Of a stretch of 64,000 nucleotides of DNA, positions 9,105 to 18,249 are shown in pieces. The position numbers were made by a program, and so were the translations under genes. The notes beneath the pieces were generated by a model. It saw nothing but the letters and a program-made list of their open reading frames with translations. It did not search any database and was not told the DNA's origin. Source of the stretch: Phyllobacterium myrsinacearum (lineage in GTDB: Bacteria > Pseudomonadota > Alphaproteobacteria > Rhizobiales > Rhizobiaceae); contig NZ_JACGXN010000001.1 of assembly GCF_014138285.1 (NCBI RefSeq), positions 248,001 to 312,000 of the forward strand, in the 5' to 3' direction. How positions within the stretch are numbered: position 1 is the stretch's first letter; each line of letters begins with the position of its first letter.

Positions 9105-9683
9105 CTAAATATTACGACTACCGGGCTTAACGGGCGGAATTGCGGCAAGCTCCGGTGGTAATTGATCTGCAGGATATGCCGGTACTTCATATTCCGCCAG
9201 TGCGATAAGCGGTACGCCAACATTTGTTTTCCCCGCCGAGCGGTCGATGATGCAGGCAGCAGCCAGAACATCGGCGCCCAGTTCCTGCAAGGTGGTGACG
9301 GTCTCGCGGATCGACAAGCCTGTCGAGACAATATCTTCAACGATGACGACGCGTGCGCCCTTGGCAATTTCAAAGCGGCGCAACCGGAATATGCCGTTTT
9401 CGCGTTCGACCCAGATTGCCGGGACGCCGAGATGGCGTGACGTTTCATATGCAGGAATAATGCCGCCAATAGCCGGTCCGACCACATAGTCGATCTGGCC
9501 AAGGTCCGCGTCCCTGATCTTGGCAGCGAGTGCCCGGCAGACTTGCTCGGTCTTGTCAGCGTGCATGAACACACGGGCCTTTTGCAGGAAGGTCGGGCTG
9601 CGCAAGCCTGATGTCAGGATGAAGTGCCCTTCGAGCACTGCCCCTGCTTCGCGAAATACCTGAAGAACTTCATCCGTGTTCAT
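9105..9683 (-). CDS. pyrE: Orotate phosphoribosyltransferase
   Basis: A 192-residue type I phosphoribosyltransferase that joins orotate to PRPP in pyrimidine synthesis. The PRPP-binding motif is [13 protein letters not shown] in the C-terminal half, and the [10 protein letters not shown] region near residue 24 is the orotate end of the family. It starts 9 bases after the rsh stop, so it is almost surely cotranscribed with rsh. Confidence 0.95.
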   Translation of the reverse strand: MNTDEVLQVFREAGAVLEGHFILTSGLRSPTFLQKARVFMHADKTEQVCRALAAKIRDADLGQIDYVVGPAIGGIIPAYETSRHLGVPAIWVERENGIFRLRRFEIAKGARVVIVEDIVSTGLSIRETVTTLQELGADVLAAACIIDRSAGKTNVGVPLIALAEYEVPAYPADQLPPELAAIPPVKPGSRNI

Positions 9684-9692
9684 GTGTGCCCT

Positions 9693-11915
9693 CTATCCGT
9701 TCACGCGCTGTGCGTCGCTGACGCATTTGCTTTCCTTGAGTTTCGACAGGATCCGGTTGAGATGTTTCAGATCCCAGACCTCCAGATCGACGATCATCTG
9801 CGTAAAATCAGGTGCCGTGCGGACCATGGAGAGATTGTGAATATTGGTTTCGTTCGCCGCAATGATCTCGGCAATTTCTGCCAATGAACCCGGCGCATTG
9901 ATCGCTGAAATGTTGATGCGGGCCGGAAAGCGGTCACGCCTGCTCTCGTCAATATCCCAACGCACGTCGATCCAGCGCTCCGGCTGATCGTCATAGGCCA
10001 TGAGTGCCGACGACTGGATAGGATAAATCGTCATGCCTGAGCCAGGCTGAAGAATGCCAACGATGCGGTCACCAGGCACCGCACCTTCCGGCGAGAAATG
10101 CACGGGCATATCAGGGCTCGCACCACGGATAGGCAGGGCGTGCGGACCACCCGGCTCCCATCCTGTCGTGGCTTCGCTGCCCTCGGGTATCTTGAAGATC
10201 ATGCCTGATGTATTGCGGAAATTGACCCAGCCCTCTTCGCGCTCGGTCGGCGTCGGCTTCGGCTTCGAGTCCTGATATTCCGGATAGACGGCCTTCATGA
10301 CGTCGGAAGACGGCAATTCACCCCGGCCAACCGCTGCCAGAACATCATCGATCTCCTTGCGCGCAAGACGCGGCAAGCCCTTCTTCAGCTCGTCGCGGGA
10401 ATAGACCTTGCCTGCCCGCTCGAATGCACGCTCCAGAATCTGCGTGCCCAGGCCGGAATATTGCTTGCGTACGGCAATGCGCGTTGCCCGGCGGATGGCC
10501 GCCCGCGCCTTACCCGTTACAACCACGGATTCCCAGGCAGCCGGCGGTGTCTGCGCCTTGGAGCGGATGATTTCCACTTCATCGCCATTATGCAGCTCGG
10601 TCATCAGCGGCATGATGCGGCCGTTGACCTTGGCACCAACGCAGCTGTCACCGATATTGGTGTGAACCGCATAGGCGAAATCGATCGGTGTTGCCCCGCG
10701 CGGCAGTGCGATAAGACGCCCCTTGGGGGTAAAGCAGAACACCTGATCCTGAAACAGCTCGAGCTTGGTGTGCTCGAGGAACTCTTCCGGATTATCACCT
10801 TCCGCCAGTGCTTCAATGGTCTGCCGCAACCATGCGTAGGCGTTGGTTTCCGTCGAAATGACATGCGGATTCTGGGCGCTGCCGCGATCCTTGTAGATCG
10901 AGTGGGCAGCGACACCGTATTCGGCAATGTCGTTCATTTCGCGGGTGCGGATCTGCAGTTCGACACGCTGACGCGACGGACCGACGATGGTTGTGTGGAT
11001 CGAGCGATAATCGTTCTGCTTGGGTGTCGAGATGTAATCCTTGAAACGGCCCGGAACCATTGACCACGTGGTATGGATGATACCGAGCGCGTTATAACAA
11101 TCGGCCACGGTATCGACGACGACGCGAAATCCGAAGATGTCGGAAAGCTGTTCGAAGGAGAGCCCCTTGCTTTCCATCTTGCGGAAAACCGACCATGCTT
11201 TTTTCTGCCGGCTTTTGACGTTGGCCTTGATGCCGTGCTTTTCGAACAGGCTGGAAAGATCGGTCTCAATCTGGGCCAGCGTACTGCGGTTCTTCTCCAT
11301 CAGTTCGGCGAGCCGGTTGGTCACCGCGTTGAAGGCTTCGGGGTTGATATAGCGGAAAGCCAGTCCTTCCAGTTCTTCGCGCATGTCCTGCATACCCATG
11401 CGGCCGGCGAGCGGCGCATAGATATCCATGGTTTCCTCGGAGATGCGCAAACGCTTGTCCGGCGGCACGTGATGCAGCGTGCGCATATTGTGCAGACGGT
11501 CGGCAAGTTTGACCAGCAGCACCCGCACGTCATCGGAAATGGCGAGAAGCAGTTTGCGCAGGTTTTCCGCCTGAACCGCCTTCTTCGATACAAGATCCAG
11601 CTTTTTCAGCTTGGTCAGGCCCTCGACAAGCTTGCCGATGTCCGGGCCGAACAGCGTATCGATCTCCTGACGCGTCGCTGACGTGTCCTCGATCGTGTCA
11701 TGCAGCAGGGCAATGGCGATCGTGGCCTCGTCCAGATGCATGTCGGTGAGAATCGCCGCAACCTCGAGCGGATGCGAGAAATAGGGATCGCCTGATGCAC
11801 GCTTCTGATGGCCATGCTTCTGCATGGCATAGACGTAGGCTTTGTTGAGCAGCGCCTCATTGACGTCAGGCTTGTAACGCTGAACACGCTCGACAAGCTC
11901 ATACTGACGCATCAT
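9693..11915 (-). CDS. rsh: Bifunctional (p)ppGpp synthetase/hydrolase Rsh
   Basis: A 740-residue RelA/SpoT homologue that makes and degrades (p)ppGpp. Domain order: HD hydrolase (His72-Asp73 in ALLHDTIEDT), synthetase (FKDYISTPKQNDYRSIH), TGS (about 390-450), and a C-terminal ACT domain (ISAINAPGSLAEIAEII). Both catalytic domains look intact, as in the single long Rsh of Rhizobiales. The start is one of two adjacent ATG codons. It lies downstream of rpoZ, beyond a terminator. Confidence 0.96.
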   Translation of the reverse strand: MMRQYELVERVQRYKPDVNEALLNKAYVYAMQKHGHQKRASGDPYFSHPLEVAAILTDMHLDEATIAIALLHDTIEDTSATRQEIDTLFGPDIGKLVEGLTKLKKLDLVSKKAVQAENLRKLLLAISDDVRVLLVKLADRLHNMRTLHHVPPDKRLRISEETMDIYAPLAGRMGMQDMREELEGLAFRYINPEAFNAVTNRLAELMEKNRSTLAQIETDLSSLFEKHGIKANVKSRQKKAWSVFRKMESKGLSFEQLSDIFGFRVVVDTVADCYNALGIIHTTWSMVPGRFKDYISTPKQNDYRSIHTTIVGPSRQRVELQIRTREMNDIAEYGVAAHSIYKDRGSAQNPHVISTETNAYAWLRQTIEALAEGDNPEEFLEHTKLELFQDQVFCFTPKGRLIALPRGATPIDFAYAVHTNIGDSCVGAKVNGRIMPLMTELHNGDEVEIIRSKAQTPPAAWESVVVTGKARAAIRRATRIAVRKQYSGLGTQILERAFERAGKVYSRDELKKGLPRLARKEIDDVLAAVGRGELPSSDVMKAVYPEYQDSKPKPTPTEREEGWVNFRNTSGMIFKIPEGSEATTGWEPGGPHALPIRGASPDMPVHFSPEGAVPGDRIVGILQPGSGMTIYPIQSSALMAYDDQPERWIDVRWDIDESRRDRFPARINISAINAPGSLAEIAEIIAANETNIHNLSMVRTAPDFTQMIVDLEVWDLKHLNRILSKLKESKCVSDAQRVNG

Positions 11916-11984
11916 GGACGGAAGCCCCCAAACTCATTCATCTAAATTATCGAGCGATATATGGTAATTGCGTTACCAAGACGC

Positions 11985-12018
11985 AAAAATAATGCGCCGC
12001 AGAAAGACTGCGACGCAT
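11985..12018 (-). terminator. Rho-independent terminator of rpoZ
   Basis: On the minus strand an 11-bp stem with one mismatch (ATGCGTCGCAG / CTGCGGCGCAT) and a 5-nt loop is followed by TATTTTT. It falls between the rpoZ stop and rsh, so rsh probably has its own promoter in the 70 bases that follow. Confidence 0.7.
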
Positions 12019-12067
12019 CAAGATAGCCTGAACTGGCAATCGGTCGCGCCTTACGCGCGACATTTGA

Positions 12068-12472
12068 TTAATAGTCGTCGCTTTTTTCCGGAGCTACCAA
12101 GCCCTCGATACCGGCCAGCAATTCTTCTTCCGACATGCTGTCGAACGAAACATTGTCGTCAGCTTCCACTTCGACAACTTCGTTGCCTTCGCTGTCGCTT
12201 GACGTGACCTGCGCTACCACAGCAACGGCTTCCGGCTCATCGACTTCCACATGCTTCTGCAGTGAATGGATGAGATCTTCCTTAAGATCGCCTGGTGACA
12301 GGGTCTCATCTGCGATTTCGCGCAATGCAACAACCGGGTTCTTATCATTGTCGCGATCAATGGTGATCGCTGCACCCTGCGAAATCAGGCGCGCGCGATG
12401 ACTGGCGAGCAAAACCAGTTCAAACCGGTTTTCGACCTTGTCAACGCAATCTTCAACAGTGACGCGGGCCAT
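12068..12472 (-). CDS. rpoZ: RNA polymerase omega subunit
   Basis: A 134-residue omega subunit. The N-terminal [21 protein letters not shown] and the following ASHRARLIS helix are the standard omega core; the acidic C-terminal tail is typical of Rhizobiales. Omega helps assemble and stabilise RNA polymerase, and in many bacteria it forms part of a (p)ppGpp site, which fits the neighbouring rsh. Confidence 0.96.
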   Translation of the reverse strand: MARVTVEDCVDKVENRFELVLLASHRARLISQGAAITIDRDNDKNPVVALREIADETLSPGDLKEDLIHSLQKHVEVDEPEAVAVVAQVTSSDSEGNEVVEVEADDNVSFDSMSEEELLAGIEGLVAPEKSDDY

Positions 12473-12782
12473 GAACTGCCCCTTTCATTTTTAACTGAAT
12501 TAGCGGATTAAGCCGGACATAACGCGGTTGCGCAGAAAAAACAAGTAAAAGCCGTCGAAGTGTTCGACAAGACCTGTTGATCGTCTAAAAATCGATCATC
12601 ATGTCAATCACCATATGTTGAGCACTCCTGTCCGAAATTCGGACAAATTTTCCGGCGAGGTATTGGCTTTTAACCGAACCCGACGTAGTAAATATGCTAC
12701 TTACGTATAAGATCAGATCGGGCTTTATTACCTCCAAGCTGATTTGAAATTGAAGCTCACCTTTTTGAAATGGAACGTTATT
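12473..12782. promoter_or_regulatory. Divergent rpoZ / NYN-gene intergenic region with a palindrome
   Basis: These 310 bases separate two divergent genes and must carry both promoters. They hold one striking element, a 17-base near-perfect dyad TGTCCGAA-A-TTCGGACA at 12629-12645, of the size of a dimeric repressor operator. I see no RNA gene or reading frame in the rest. Confidence 0.5.
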
Positions 12783-13355
12783 ATGTTTGATCCACGTGAA
12801 AAGATCGTCTTGTTTATCGATGGTGCAAATCTCTACGCAGCCTCAAAGGTACTGGGATTTGATATTGACTATCGCAAGCTTCTTTCAGCTTTTCAGAAGA
12901 GAGGTTATTTGCTTCGCGCGTATTACTATACTGCGCTTGTTGAAGATCAGGAATACTCTTCCATTCGTCCTTTGATCGATTGGCTGGACTATAACGGATA
13001 CAAGGTCGTTACAAAGCCCGCCAAAGAGTTCACCGATTCTGCGGGCCGCCGTAAGATCAAGGGCAACATGGACATTGAACTTGCTGTCGATGCCATGCAG
13101 CTGACCGACACAGTTGATCACTTTGTTATCTTCTCCGGTGACGGAGATTTCCGTTCGCTGGTCGAAGCCTTGCAGCGCAAGGGCCGCAAGGTCAGCGTTG
13201 TCTCGACCCTCTCGACCCAGCCACCGATGATTTCAGATGAACTGCGCCGTCAGGCGGACCATTTCATCGATCTGACATCCTTGCGCACCGAAATTGGCCG
13301 CGAACCGTCTGAGCGCGCACCACGCCGCGTCGAAGAAGAACAGGTCGACTACTAA
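12783..13355 (+). CDS. NYN-domain (LabA/PIN-like) protein
   Basis: A 190-residue protein of the LabA-like NYN family, PIN-fold putative ribonucleases. Conserved acidic residues appear in LFIDGANLY (Asp13), GNMDIELAVDAM and FSGDGDFRSLVEAL. The ATG at 12783 is used because homology begins at MFDPREKI; a start at 12744 would add 13 residues of no recognisable sequence. The arginine/glutamate-rich tail (about 175-190) may bind RNA. Target is unknown. A strong terminator follows. Confidence 0.87.
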   Translation: MFDPREKIVLFIDGANLYAASKVLGFDIDYRKLLSAFQKRGYLLRAYYYTALVEDQEYSSIRPLIDWLDYNGYKVVTKPAKEFTDSAGRRKIKGNMDIELAVDAMQLTDTVDHFVIFSGDGDFRSLVEALQRKGRKVSVVSTLSTQPPMISDELRRQADHFIDLTSLRTEIGREPSERAPRRVEEEQVDY

Positions 13356-13375
13356 TATTTGTCGAAAGATTTGGA

Positions 13376-13412
13376 AATGCCGCATGGAAAACCGTGCGGC
13401 ATTGTGCTTTTT
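13376..13412 (+). terminator. Rho-independent terminator after the NYN gene
   Basis: Twelve-base arms AATGCCGCATGG and CCGTGCGGCATT (one mismatch) around an AAAA loop, followed by GTGCTTTTT. It ends 9 bases before the next start codon. Confidence 0.8.
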
Positions 13413-13420
13413 ACCGGCTC

Positions 13421-14071
13421 ATGAGTGTCGAACCCTCCCCCGATTGCCCCATCTGCCCGCGTCTTCATGATTTCATCGCCGAATGGCGGGTGAAGGAGCC
13501 GACATGGCACAATGCGCCGGTTCCGACATTTCTCCCCGCTGGTGGAATTGAATCAGGGCAACTGCTTATTGTCGGACTCGCACCCGGTGTACGTGGGGCG
13601 AACCGGACAGGCCGTCCATTCACCGGCGATTATGCCGGAGACTTGCTATACGGCACGCTGTCAGAGTTCGGCTTTTCCCGTGGCACGTTTGCCGCCCGTC
13701 CTGACGATGGTCTGGAACTGCTCAACACGGCTATCGTCAATGCCGTTCGTTGTGTGCCGCCGGAAAACAAACCCGTCGGCAGCGAAATCAACAATTGCCG
13801 CCGGTTTCTGACGCCGACAATCCAACAGTTCAAAAACCTGCGTGCCATTGTCACACTGGGCACCATTGCGCACCAGTCTACCGTGCGCGCCCTGAAGCAG
13901 CCGGTTGCCAAATTCCCCTTCAGCCATGGCGGTCAATCCGATATCGGGGACATCCGGATTTTTTCCAGCTATCATTGCTCGCGGTACAATACGAATACCG
14001 GACGCCTGACCGAGGCCATGTTCAAGAGCGTGTTTGCTGCCGTACGCGCGCATCTCAATGCGGCGGCCTGA
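13421..14071 (+). CDS. Uracil-DNA glycosylase, family 5 (UDGb) type
   Basis: A 216-residue DNA-repair glycosylase. The CPICPRLHDF start (Cys9, Cys12) with two further cysteines (AVRCVPPENKP and NNCRRF) fits the 4Fe-4S cluster of family 4/5 enzymes. Motif 1 is GLAPGVRGANRTGRPFTGD (52-70), which is the UDGb form and not the GEAPG form of family 4. UDGb enzymes remove uracil and some deaminated purines. The start at 13421 is chosen because homology begins there; an upstream ATG in frame at 13394 lies inside the preceding terminator. Confidence 0.88.
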   Translation: MSVEPSPDCPICPRLHDFIAEWRVKEPTWHNAPVPTFLPAGGIESGQLLIVGLAPGVRGANRTGRPFTGDYAGDLLYGTLSEFGFSRGTFAARPDDGLELLNTAIVNAVRCVPPENKPVGSEINNCRRFLTPTIQQFKNLRAIVTLGTIAHQSTVRALKQPVAKFPFSHGGQSDIGDIRIFSSYHCSRYNTNTGRLTEAMFKSVFAAVRAHLNAAA

Positions 14072-14108
14072 GACGCCCTACAGCATGATCTTCCTCAGGA
14101 TGAACTTG

Positions 14109-14164
14109 CGAACCACGCACCACCGTTATCCGTGGTTCGACAAGCTCACCATGAGGGAGAGTGA
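14109..14164. repeat. Intergenic repeat, single-sided copy
   Basis: Holds the 33-base core GTGGTTCGACAAGCTCACCA...GGGAGAGTG (14132-14164) found also at 40299, 40425, 60777 and 60864. A small inverted repeat CGAACCACG...CGTGGTTCG (14109-14117 / 14131-14139) lies at its left edge. Unlike the other two loci no second core copy faces it before the end of smpB. Confidence 0.75.
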
Positions 14165-14184
14165 GGATTGCAAAACAGGAAGAA

Positions 14185-14673
14185 CTAGCCGCGATCGCGC
14201 AGCAGCCGTGATTTTTCACGATTCCAGTCGCGCTGCTTTTCCGTTTCGCGCTTGTCATGCAGTTTCTTGCCGCGTGCGACGGCAAGTTCCAGCTTCGCCC
14301 GGCCCTGATCATTGAAATAGAGTTTCAGCGGCACGACTGTCATGCCCTCGCGGTCGACCGATTGCGCCAACCGTGCCATTTCACGCTTGCTGACCAGAAG
14401 CTTGCGATGGCGGCGCGGTTCATGGTTGAAGCGGTTGGCCTGCAGATATTCCGGAATATAGGAATTGATCAGCCAGAACTCGCCATTCTCAAGGCTGGCG
14501 TAGCTTTCCGCTATGTTGGACTGATTGTTGCGCAGGGATTTGACTTCCGTGCCCTGCAGCACAATGCCAGCCTCCATCGTGTCGAGAATCTCGAAATTGA
14601 AGCGCGCTCTGCGGTTTTCAGCAATGATCTTGCTAACCGTTATGGGTTTTTTGGCAGCTTTGGGCTTGTTCAT
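14185..14673 (-). CDS. smpB: SsrA-binding protein SmpB
   Basis: A 162-residue SmpB, the partner of tmRNA in rescue of stalled ribosomes. The core [11 protein letters not shown]...[13 protein letters not shown] is followed by the basic C-terminal tail ([21 protein letters not shown]) that reaches the decoding centre. The start at 14673 ([10 protein letters not shown]) is the family start; an in-frame start at 14709 would lie inside the neighbouring repeat element. I see no tmRNA gene nearby. Confidence 0.95.
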   Translation of the reverse strand: MNKPKAAKKPITVSKIIAENRRARFNFEILDTMEAGIVLQGTEVKSLRNNQSNIAESYASLENGEFWLINSYIPEYLQANRFNHEPRRHRKLLVSKREMARLAQSVDREGMTVVPLKLYFNDQGRAKLELAVARGKKLHDKRETEKQRDWNREKSRLLRDRG

Positions 14674-14699
14674 GAGGCCTATATAGTGCTTTCCAAGTA

Positions 14700-14963
14700 G
14701 GTCGTACACTCACAAATCTGATCGAAATGGCGCCTGAAACGGCAAGAAGATGCGAGGAGAGGCGTGAAGGGCGGGGCCTTTCCCCCGGCCGAGCGGCTCG
14801 ACACTGCAGATTGCAGCCGTTTCGGCGTCCGGAGGATATGGTCCATTTGCCCGGCTACGTCGTCGCAAAGGCTCGACAATGAACCACATTGCCATCGCCT
14901 TTGCTCCTCGTATCCAAGCAAATGGCCTCATACCATTTCAATTAGATTTATGAGTGCACGACC
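14700..14963. mobile_element. MITE-like element with 31-bp terminal inverted repeats
   Basis: A 264-base block between smpB and dapA. The ends, 14700-14730 and the reverse complement of 14933-14963, match at 27 of 31 positions (GGTCGT.CACTCA.AAATCT.AT.GAAATGG, four transitions). Similarity between the arms continues inward in patches (GATGCGAGGAG against GATACGAGGAG). There is no transposase frame inside. I cannot see a convincing direct target duplication. It resembles a non-autonomous insertion element or a rhizobial mosaic repeat. Confidence 0.65.
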
Positions 14964-14970
14964 TCAATTG

Positions 14971-15852
14971 TCAGTTGATCAGCCCCGCATGTTTCATCGC
15001 CTGATCAATACGGTCCGCAGTAGCGGCTTCAATCGGGACGAGCGGGGAACGCAGCGAATTGTTCATCTTGCCCAGCTTGGACAGGGCATATTTCGGGCCG
15101 GTCGGGTTTGGCTCGATAAAGAGTGCCTTGTGCAGCGGCATCAGGCGATCCTGAATGGCCAGGGCAGCAGGATAATCACCGCGGAGAGTCGCTGCCTGGA
15201 ATTCAGCGCAAAGGCGCGGCGCGATGTTTGACGTGACGGAAATGCAGCCGACGCCGCCATGGGCGTTAAAGCCGAGAGCGGAGGCGTCCTCGCCAGAGAG
15301 CTGGATGAAATCAAGCCCGCAGGTGATGCGCTGTTCCGAGACGCGCTCGATCTTGCCAGTCGCATCCTTGACGCCGGCGATATTCTTGAAATCGTGCGCC
15401 AGCTGGCCCATCGTCTCCGGAGTCATGTCAATGATCGAACGACCCGGAATATTGTAGATGATGATGGGCAGCGAGACCGATTCGGCCACGGCCTTGTAGT
15501 GGGCATAGAGACCGCGCTGGTTCGGCTTGTTGTAATAGGGCGTGACAACCAGAATGGCATCCGCTCCAGCCTTCTCGGCATGCTGTGCCAGTTCGATGGC
15601 TTCACGGGTATTGTTGGAGCCTGCACCTGCAATCACCGGAACCTTACCCTTGGCTTCCTCGATGCACACTTCAACCACCCGCTTATGTTCGGCATGCGAC
15701 AGTGTGGGCGATTCACCCGTGGTTCCGACAGGAACGAAACCATTTGTGCCCTCGGCAATCTGCCAGCCCAGAAACGCACGAAAGGCTTTCTCGTCAAACG
15801 AGCCGTTTTGGTCGAATGGCGTGACGAGAGCGGTAATTGAGCCTTTCAGCAT
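14971..15852 (-). CDS. dapA: 4-hydroxy-tetrahydrodipicolinate synthase
   Basis: A 293-residue class I aldolase, the first committed step of the lysine/diaminopimelate pathway (pyruvate plus aspartate semialdehyde). Visible catalytic residues are Lys162 (AGVKDATG, Schiff base), Tyr133 and Thr44/Thr45 ([11 protein letters not shown]). The ATG at 15852 follows TTGGAG at a good spacing; a TTG at 15864 is less likely. It is divergent from the lytic transglycosylase gene, and the MITE-like block lies just past its stop. Confidence 0.95.
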   Translation of the reverse strand: MLKGSITALVTPFDQNGSFDEKAFRAFLGWQIAEGTNGFVPVGTTGESPTLSHAEHKRVVEVCIEEAKGKVPVIAGAGSNNTREAIELAQHAEKAGADAILVVTPYYNKPNQRGLYAHYKAVAESVSLPIIIYNIPGRSIIDMTPETMGQLAHDFKNIAGVKDATGKIERVSEQRITCGLDFIQLSGEDASALGFNAHGGVGCISVTSNIAPRLCAEFQAATLRGDYPAALAIQDRLMPLHKALFIEPNPTGPKYALSKLGKMNNSLRSPLVPIEAATADRIDQAMKHAGLIN

Positions 15853-16121
15853 AGTAAACTCCAAGAAAACAAGAATGGGTCATGGCCCAAACCAATAAGC
15901 TAAGGACCACAAGGTGGCGCACCATAGTCGTGCAGCCTCCGCCGGGCAAGATGATTTCCTTGATGAAAAACAGCAATACAATTGATGTTTTGATCAAAAG
16001 CAACACGCCGTGCTAACCTTTCGTTAAGAGTGCCTTCACACGTCCGCCATTATTATATGATCCAACAGTTCTGGATCCTGGGGCTGTCATGTGATCCTAT
16101 TCGAAAAAACTGGTCGTCTGT

Positions 16122-18218
16122 ATGCTGAGAACTTCTGTTTTGCGTCATGTTCTTCTTGCGTCGTCCCTGTTTGTGACGACGGCCTCGCTTGCGCAAAATT
16201 CAACACCTCCTATCCCGACCCTCAAGCCATTTGCGCCGACGCAAACACGGGTAAGTCCTGCTGCGCAGATCCTGGCGAAACCCGATCCTGTTACAACATC
16301 AGGCATCACCCAGCCTTCCAAACCATCGGCCATTGCCGGCAGCCTGAAAAGCGGGCTTGACGCGCTTTCAAGCGGCGATGTGCAGCAGGCCCTCGGCATC
16401 CGCAATGGCCTGCCGGTCAATGCTCTCGACCGGCATATCCTGACCTGGGCCATTGGTTTGTCGAATGCACCGGGTGTCCCCAGTTCGGAAATTGCCCATG
16501 CAGCCGCGGAATTGCCGGGATGGCCCGGCATGGCTACCTTCCGCAATAATTCGGAACGGGCGCTCTACAAGGAGAACCCGGCTCCCGCGACAGTGATCAG
16601 CGCCTTTGGCGGCACTCCGCCGCAAACGGCCGAAGGCACAATCATTCTCGCGCGGGCTTTCGTCGCAACGGGGAACCCCATGCGAGCTCGTCAGGTGCTC
16701 GGCCCTTTCTGGCGCACGAAAAAGCTCGACGATGTACAGGAAGCGATGATCCTGAAGGAATTCGCAGCGGTTATTCCGCGCGAGGATCATATGATGCGCA
16801 TGCTCACCATGCTTTATGAAGGCAAGGCAAAGTCCGCCGGGCGTGTCGCCAAACTCGCCAATGCGGAATCGCTCTATGACGCATTCGCCGCTGTTCTACA
16901 GAAATCACCTGACGCGGCCAAGAAACTGGCGGCAATCAGCAGCGCGTGGCAATCCAATCCGGCCTATATCTTTGCCAAGGCACAGTATCTGCGCCGTCAG
17001 GAGCGCTTCAAGGAAGCTGCCGATGTCATGGCGACCGCGCCGCGTGATGCCGTATCGCTCGTTGATCCCGACGCATGGTGGGTAGAGCGGCGTGTGCTTT
17101 CGCGGGAGCTGCTGGATATTGGTGACGCAAAGCGCGCCTATCAGGTTGCGGCGATGCACAGCGCAGAAACGCCTGCGGTGGCAGCGGAAGCCGAATTTCA
17201 TGCGGGCTGGTACGCCCTGCGCGCCCTGAAAGATCCGCAGACGGCACAGCGCCATTTTGCCCGCATTGCCGAAATTTCATCACGCCCAATGTCGGCTTCG
17301 CGCGCCTACTATTGGCTCGGCCGTTCGGCAGAAGCCGGCGCTGGCGGCAATGCCCGTGATTACTACGGCCGTTCCGCCCGCTATGGCACGACGTTTTACG
17401 GCCAGCTGGCCGCCGCCAAACTTGGACAATCGAGCCTGCAGCTTCCCTATCCGAAACCGAGCGATGCCGATCGTGCACGTTTCACCCAGCGCGAGGCCGT
17501 TCGTGCCATCTTGCGCCTCGAAGAGACCGGATACGACCAGCGTGCCGCCATGCTTTATACCAGTCTGAGCCAGGAACTCGACAGTCCGGGCGAGCTGGCT
17601 TTGCTGGCCGTAATGGCAGAGCGCAAGAGCAACCACTTCGTTGCCCTGCGGGTCGGCAAGACCGCAGCGCAGCGCGGCATTGATGTTGGGGCGCTCTCGC
17701 ATCCCATCGGGGCTATTCCGCAGAATGCCAATATATCCGGTTCCGGCGCGGCACTCGCCTATGCGATTGCGCGGCAGGAGAGCGAGTTCAATGCCGGCGC
17801 GGTTTCAAGCGCCGGTGCGCGGGGTCTGCTGCAATTGCTGCCAGGCACGGCAAAAGACGTCGCCAAACGCGCCGGCATCTCCTACTCCAAGGACCGGCTC
17901 ACGGGCGATGCAGCCTACAATGCAACCTTGGGTGCGCGGTTCCTCGGGGAACAGATCGCAAAATTCGACGGCTCCTATGTGCTGACCTTTGCCGGTTACA
18001 ATGCCGGTCCCAGCCGGGCAAACGAATGGGTTTCACGCTATGGCGATCCCCGCGGCAAATCGGTGGATGAGGTCGTGGACTGGATCGAGCGCATTCCCTA
18101 CACGGAGACACGCAATTACGTGCAACGTGTCATGGAAAACTATGAGGTCTATAAATCGCGACTTTACGGCAAGGCCCAGATCGAGAGTGATCTGACCGCC
18201 GGAAGATTGCAACGGTAG
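16122..18218 (+). CDS. Soluble lytic murein transglycosylase
   Basis: A 698-residue periplasmic enzyme that cleaves the MurNAc-GlcNAc bond of peptidoglycan. It has a signal peptide (1-24, ending TASLAQ), a long alpha-helical superhelix made of tetratricopeptide-like units, and a C-terminal SLT (lysozyme-like) domain with catalytic Glu553 in AIARQESEFNAGAVSSAGARG and the later AGYNAGPSRANEW box. Size and layout match Slt70-type enzymes. It is divergent from dapA and runs towards the hydrolase 31 bases later. Confidence 0.93.
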   Translation: MLRTSVLRHVLLASSLFVTTASLAQNSTPPIPTLKPFAPTQTRVSPAAQILAKPDPVTTSGITQPSKPSAIAGSLKSGLDALSSGDVQQALGIRNGLPVNALDRHILTWAIGLSNAPGVPSSEIAHAAAELPGWPGMATFRNNSERALYKENPAPATVISAFGGTPPQTAEGTIILARAFVATGNPMRARQVLGPFWRTKKLDDVQEAMILKEFAAVIPREDHMMRMLTMLYEGKAKSAGRVAKLANAESLYDAFAAVLQKSPDAAKKLAAISSAWQSNPAYIFAKAQYLRRQERFKEAADVMATAPRDAVSLVDPDAWWVERRVLSRELLDIGDAKRAYQVAAMHSAETPAVAAEAEFHAGWYALRALKDPQTAQRHFARIAEISSRPMSASRAYYWLGRSAEAGAGGNARDYYGRSARYGTTFYGQLAAAKLGQSSLQLPYPKPSDADRARFTQREAVRAILRLEETGYDQRAAMLYTSLSQELDSPGELALLAVMAERKSNHFVALRVGKTAAQRGIDVGALSHPIGAIPQNANISGSGAALAYAIARQESEFNAGAVSSAGARGLLQLLPGTAKDVAKRAGISYSKDRLTGDAAYNATLGARFLGEQIAKFDGSYVLTFAGYNAGPSRANEWVSRYGDPRGKSVDEVVDWIERIPYTETRNYVQRVMENYEVYKSRLYGKAQIESDLTAGRLQR

Positions 18219-18249
18219 CCCGCCTGAAACTCAACAACAGGATTGCAGA

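Noticed and set aside
14679-14931. Two minus-strand frames inside the repeat element (80 and 73 codons)
   Set aside because: They lie within the inverted-repeat element and overlap each other in two frames, so they are more likely by-products of the repeat.
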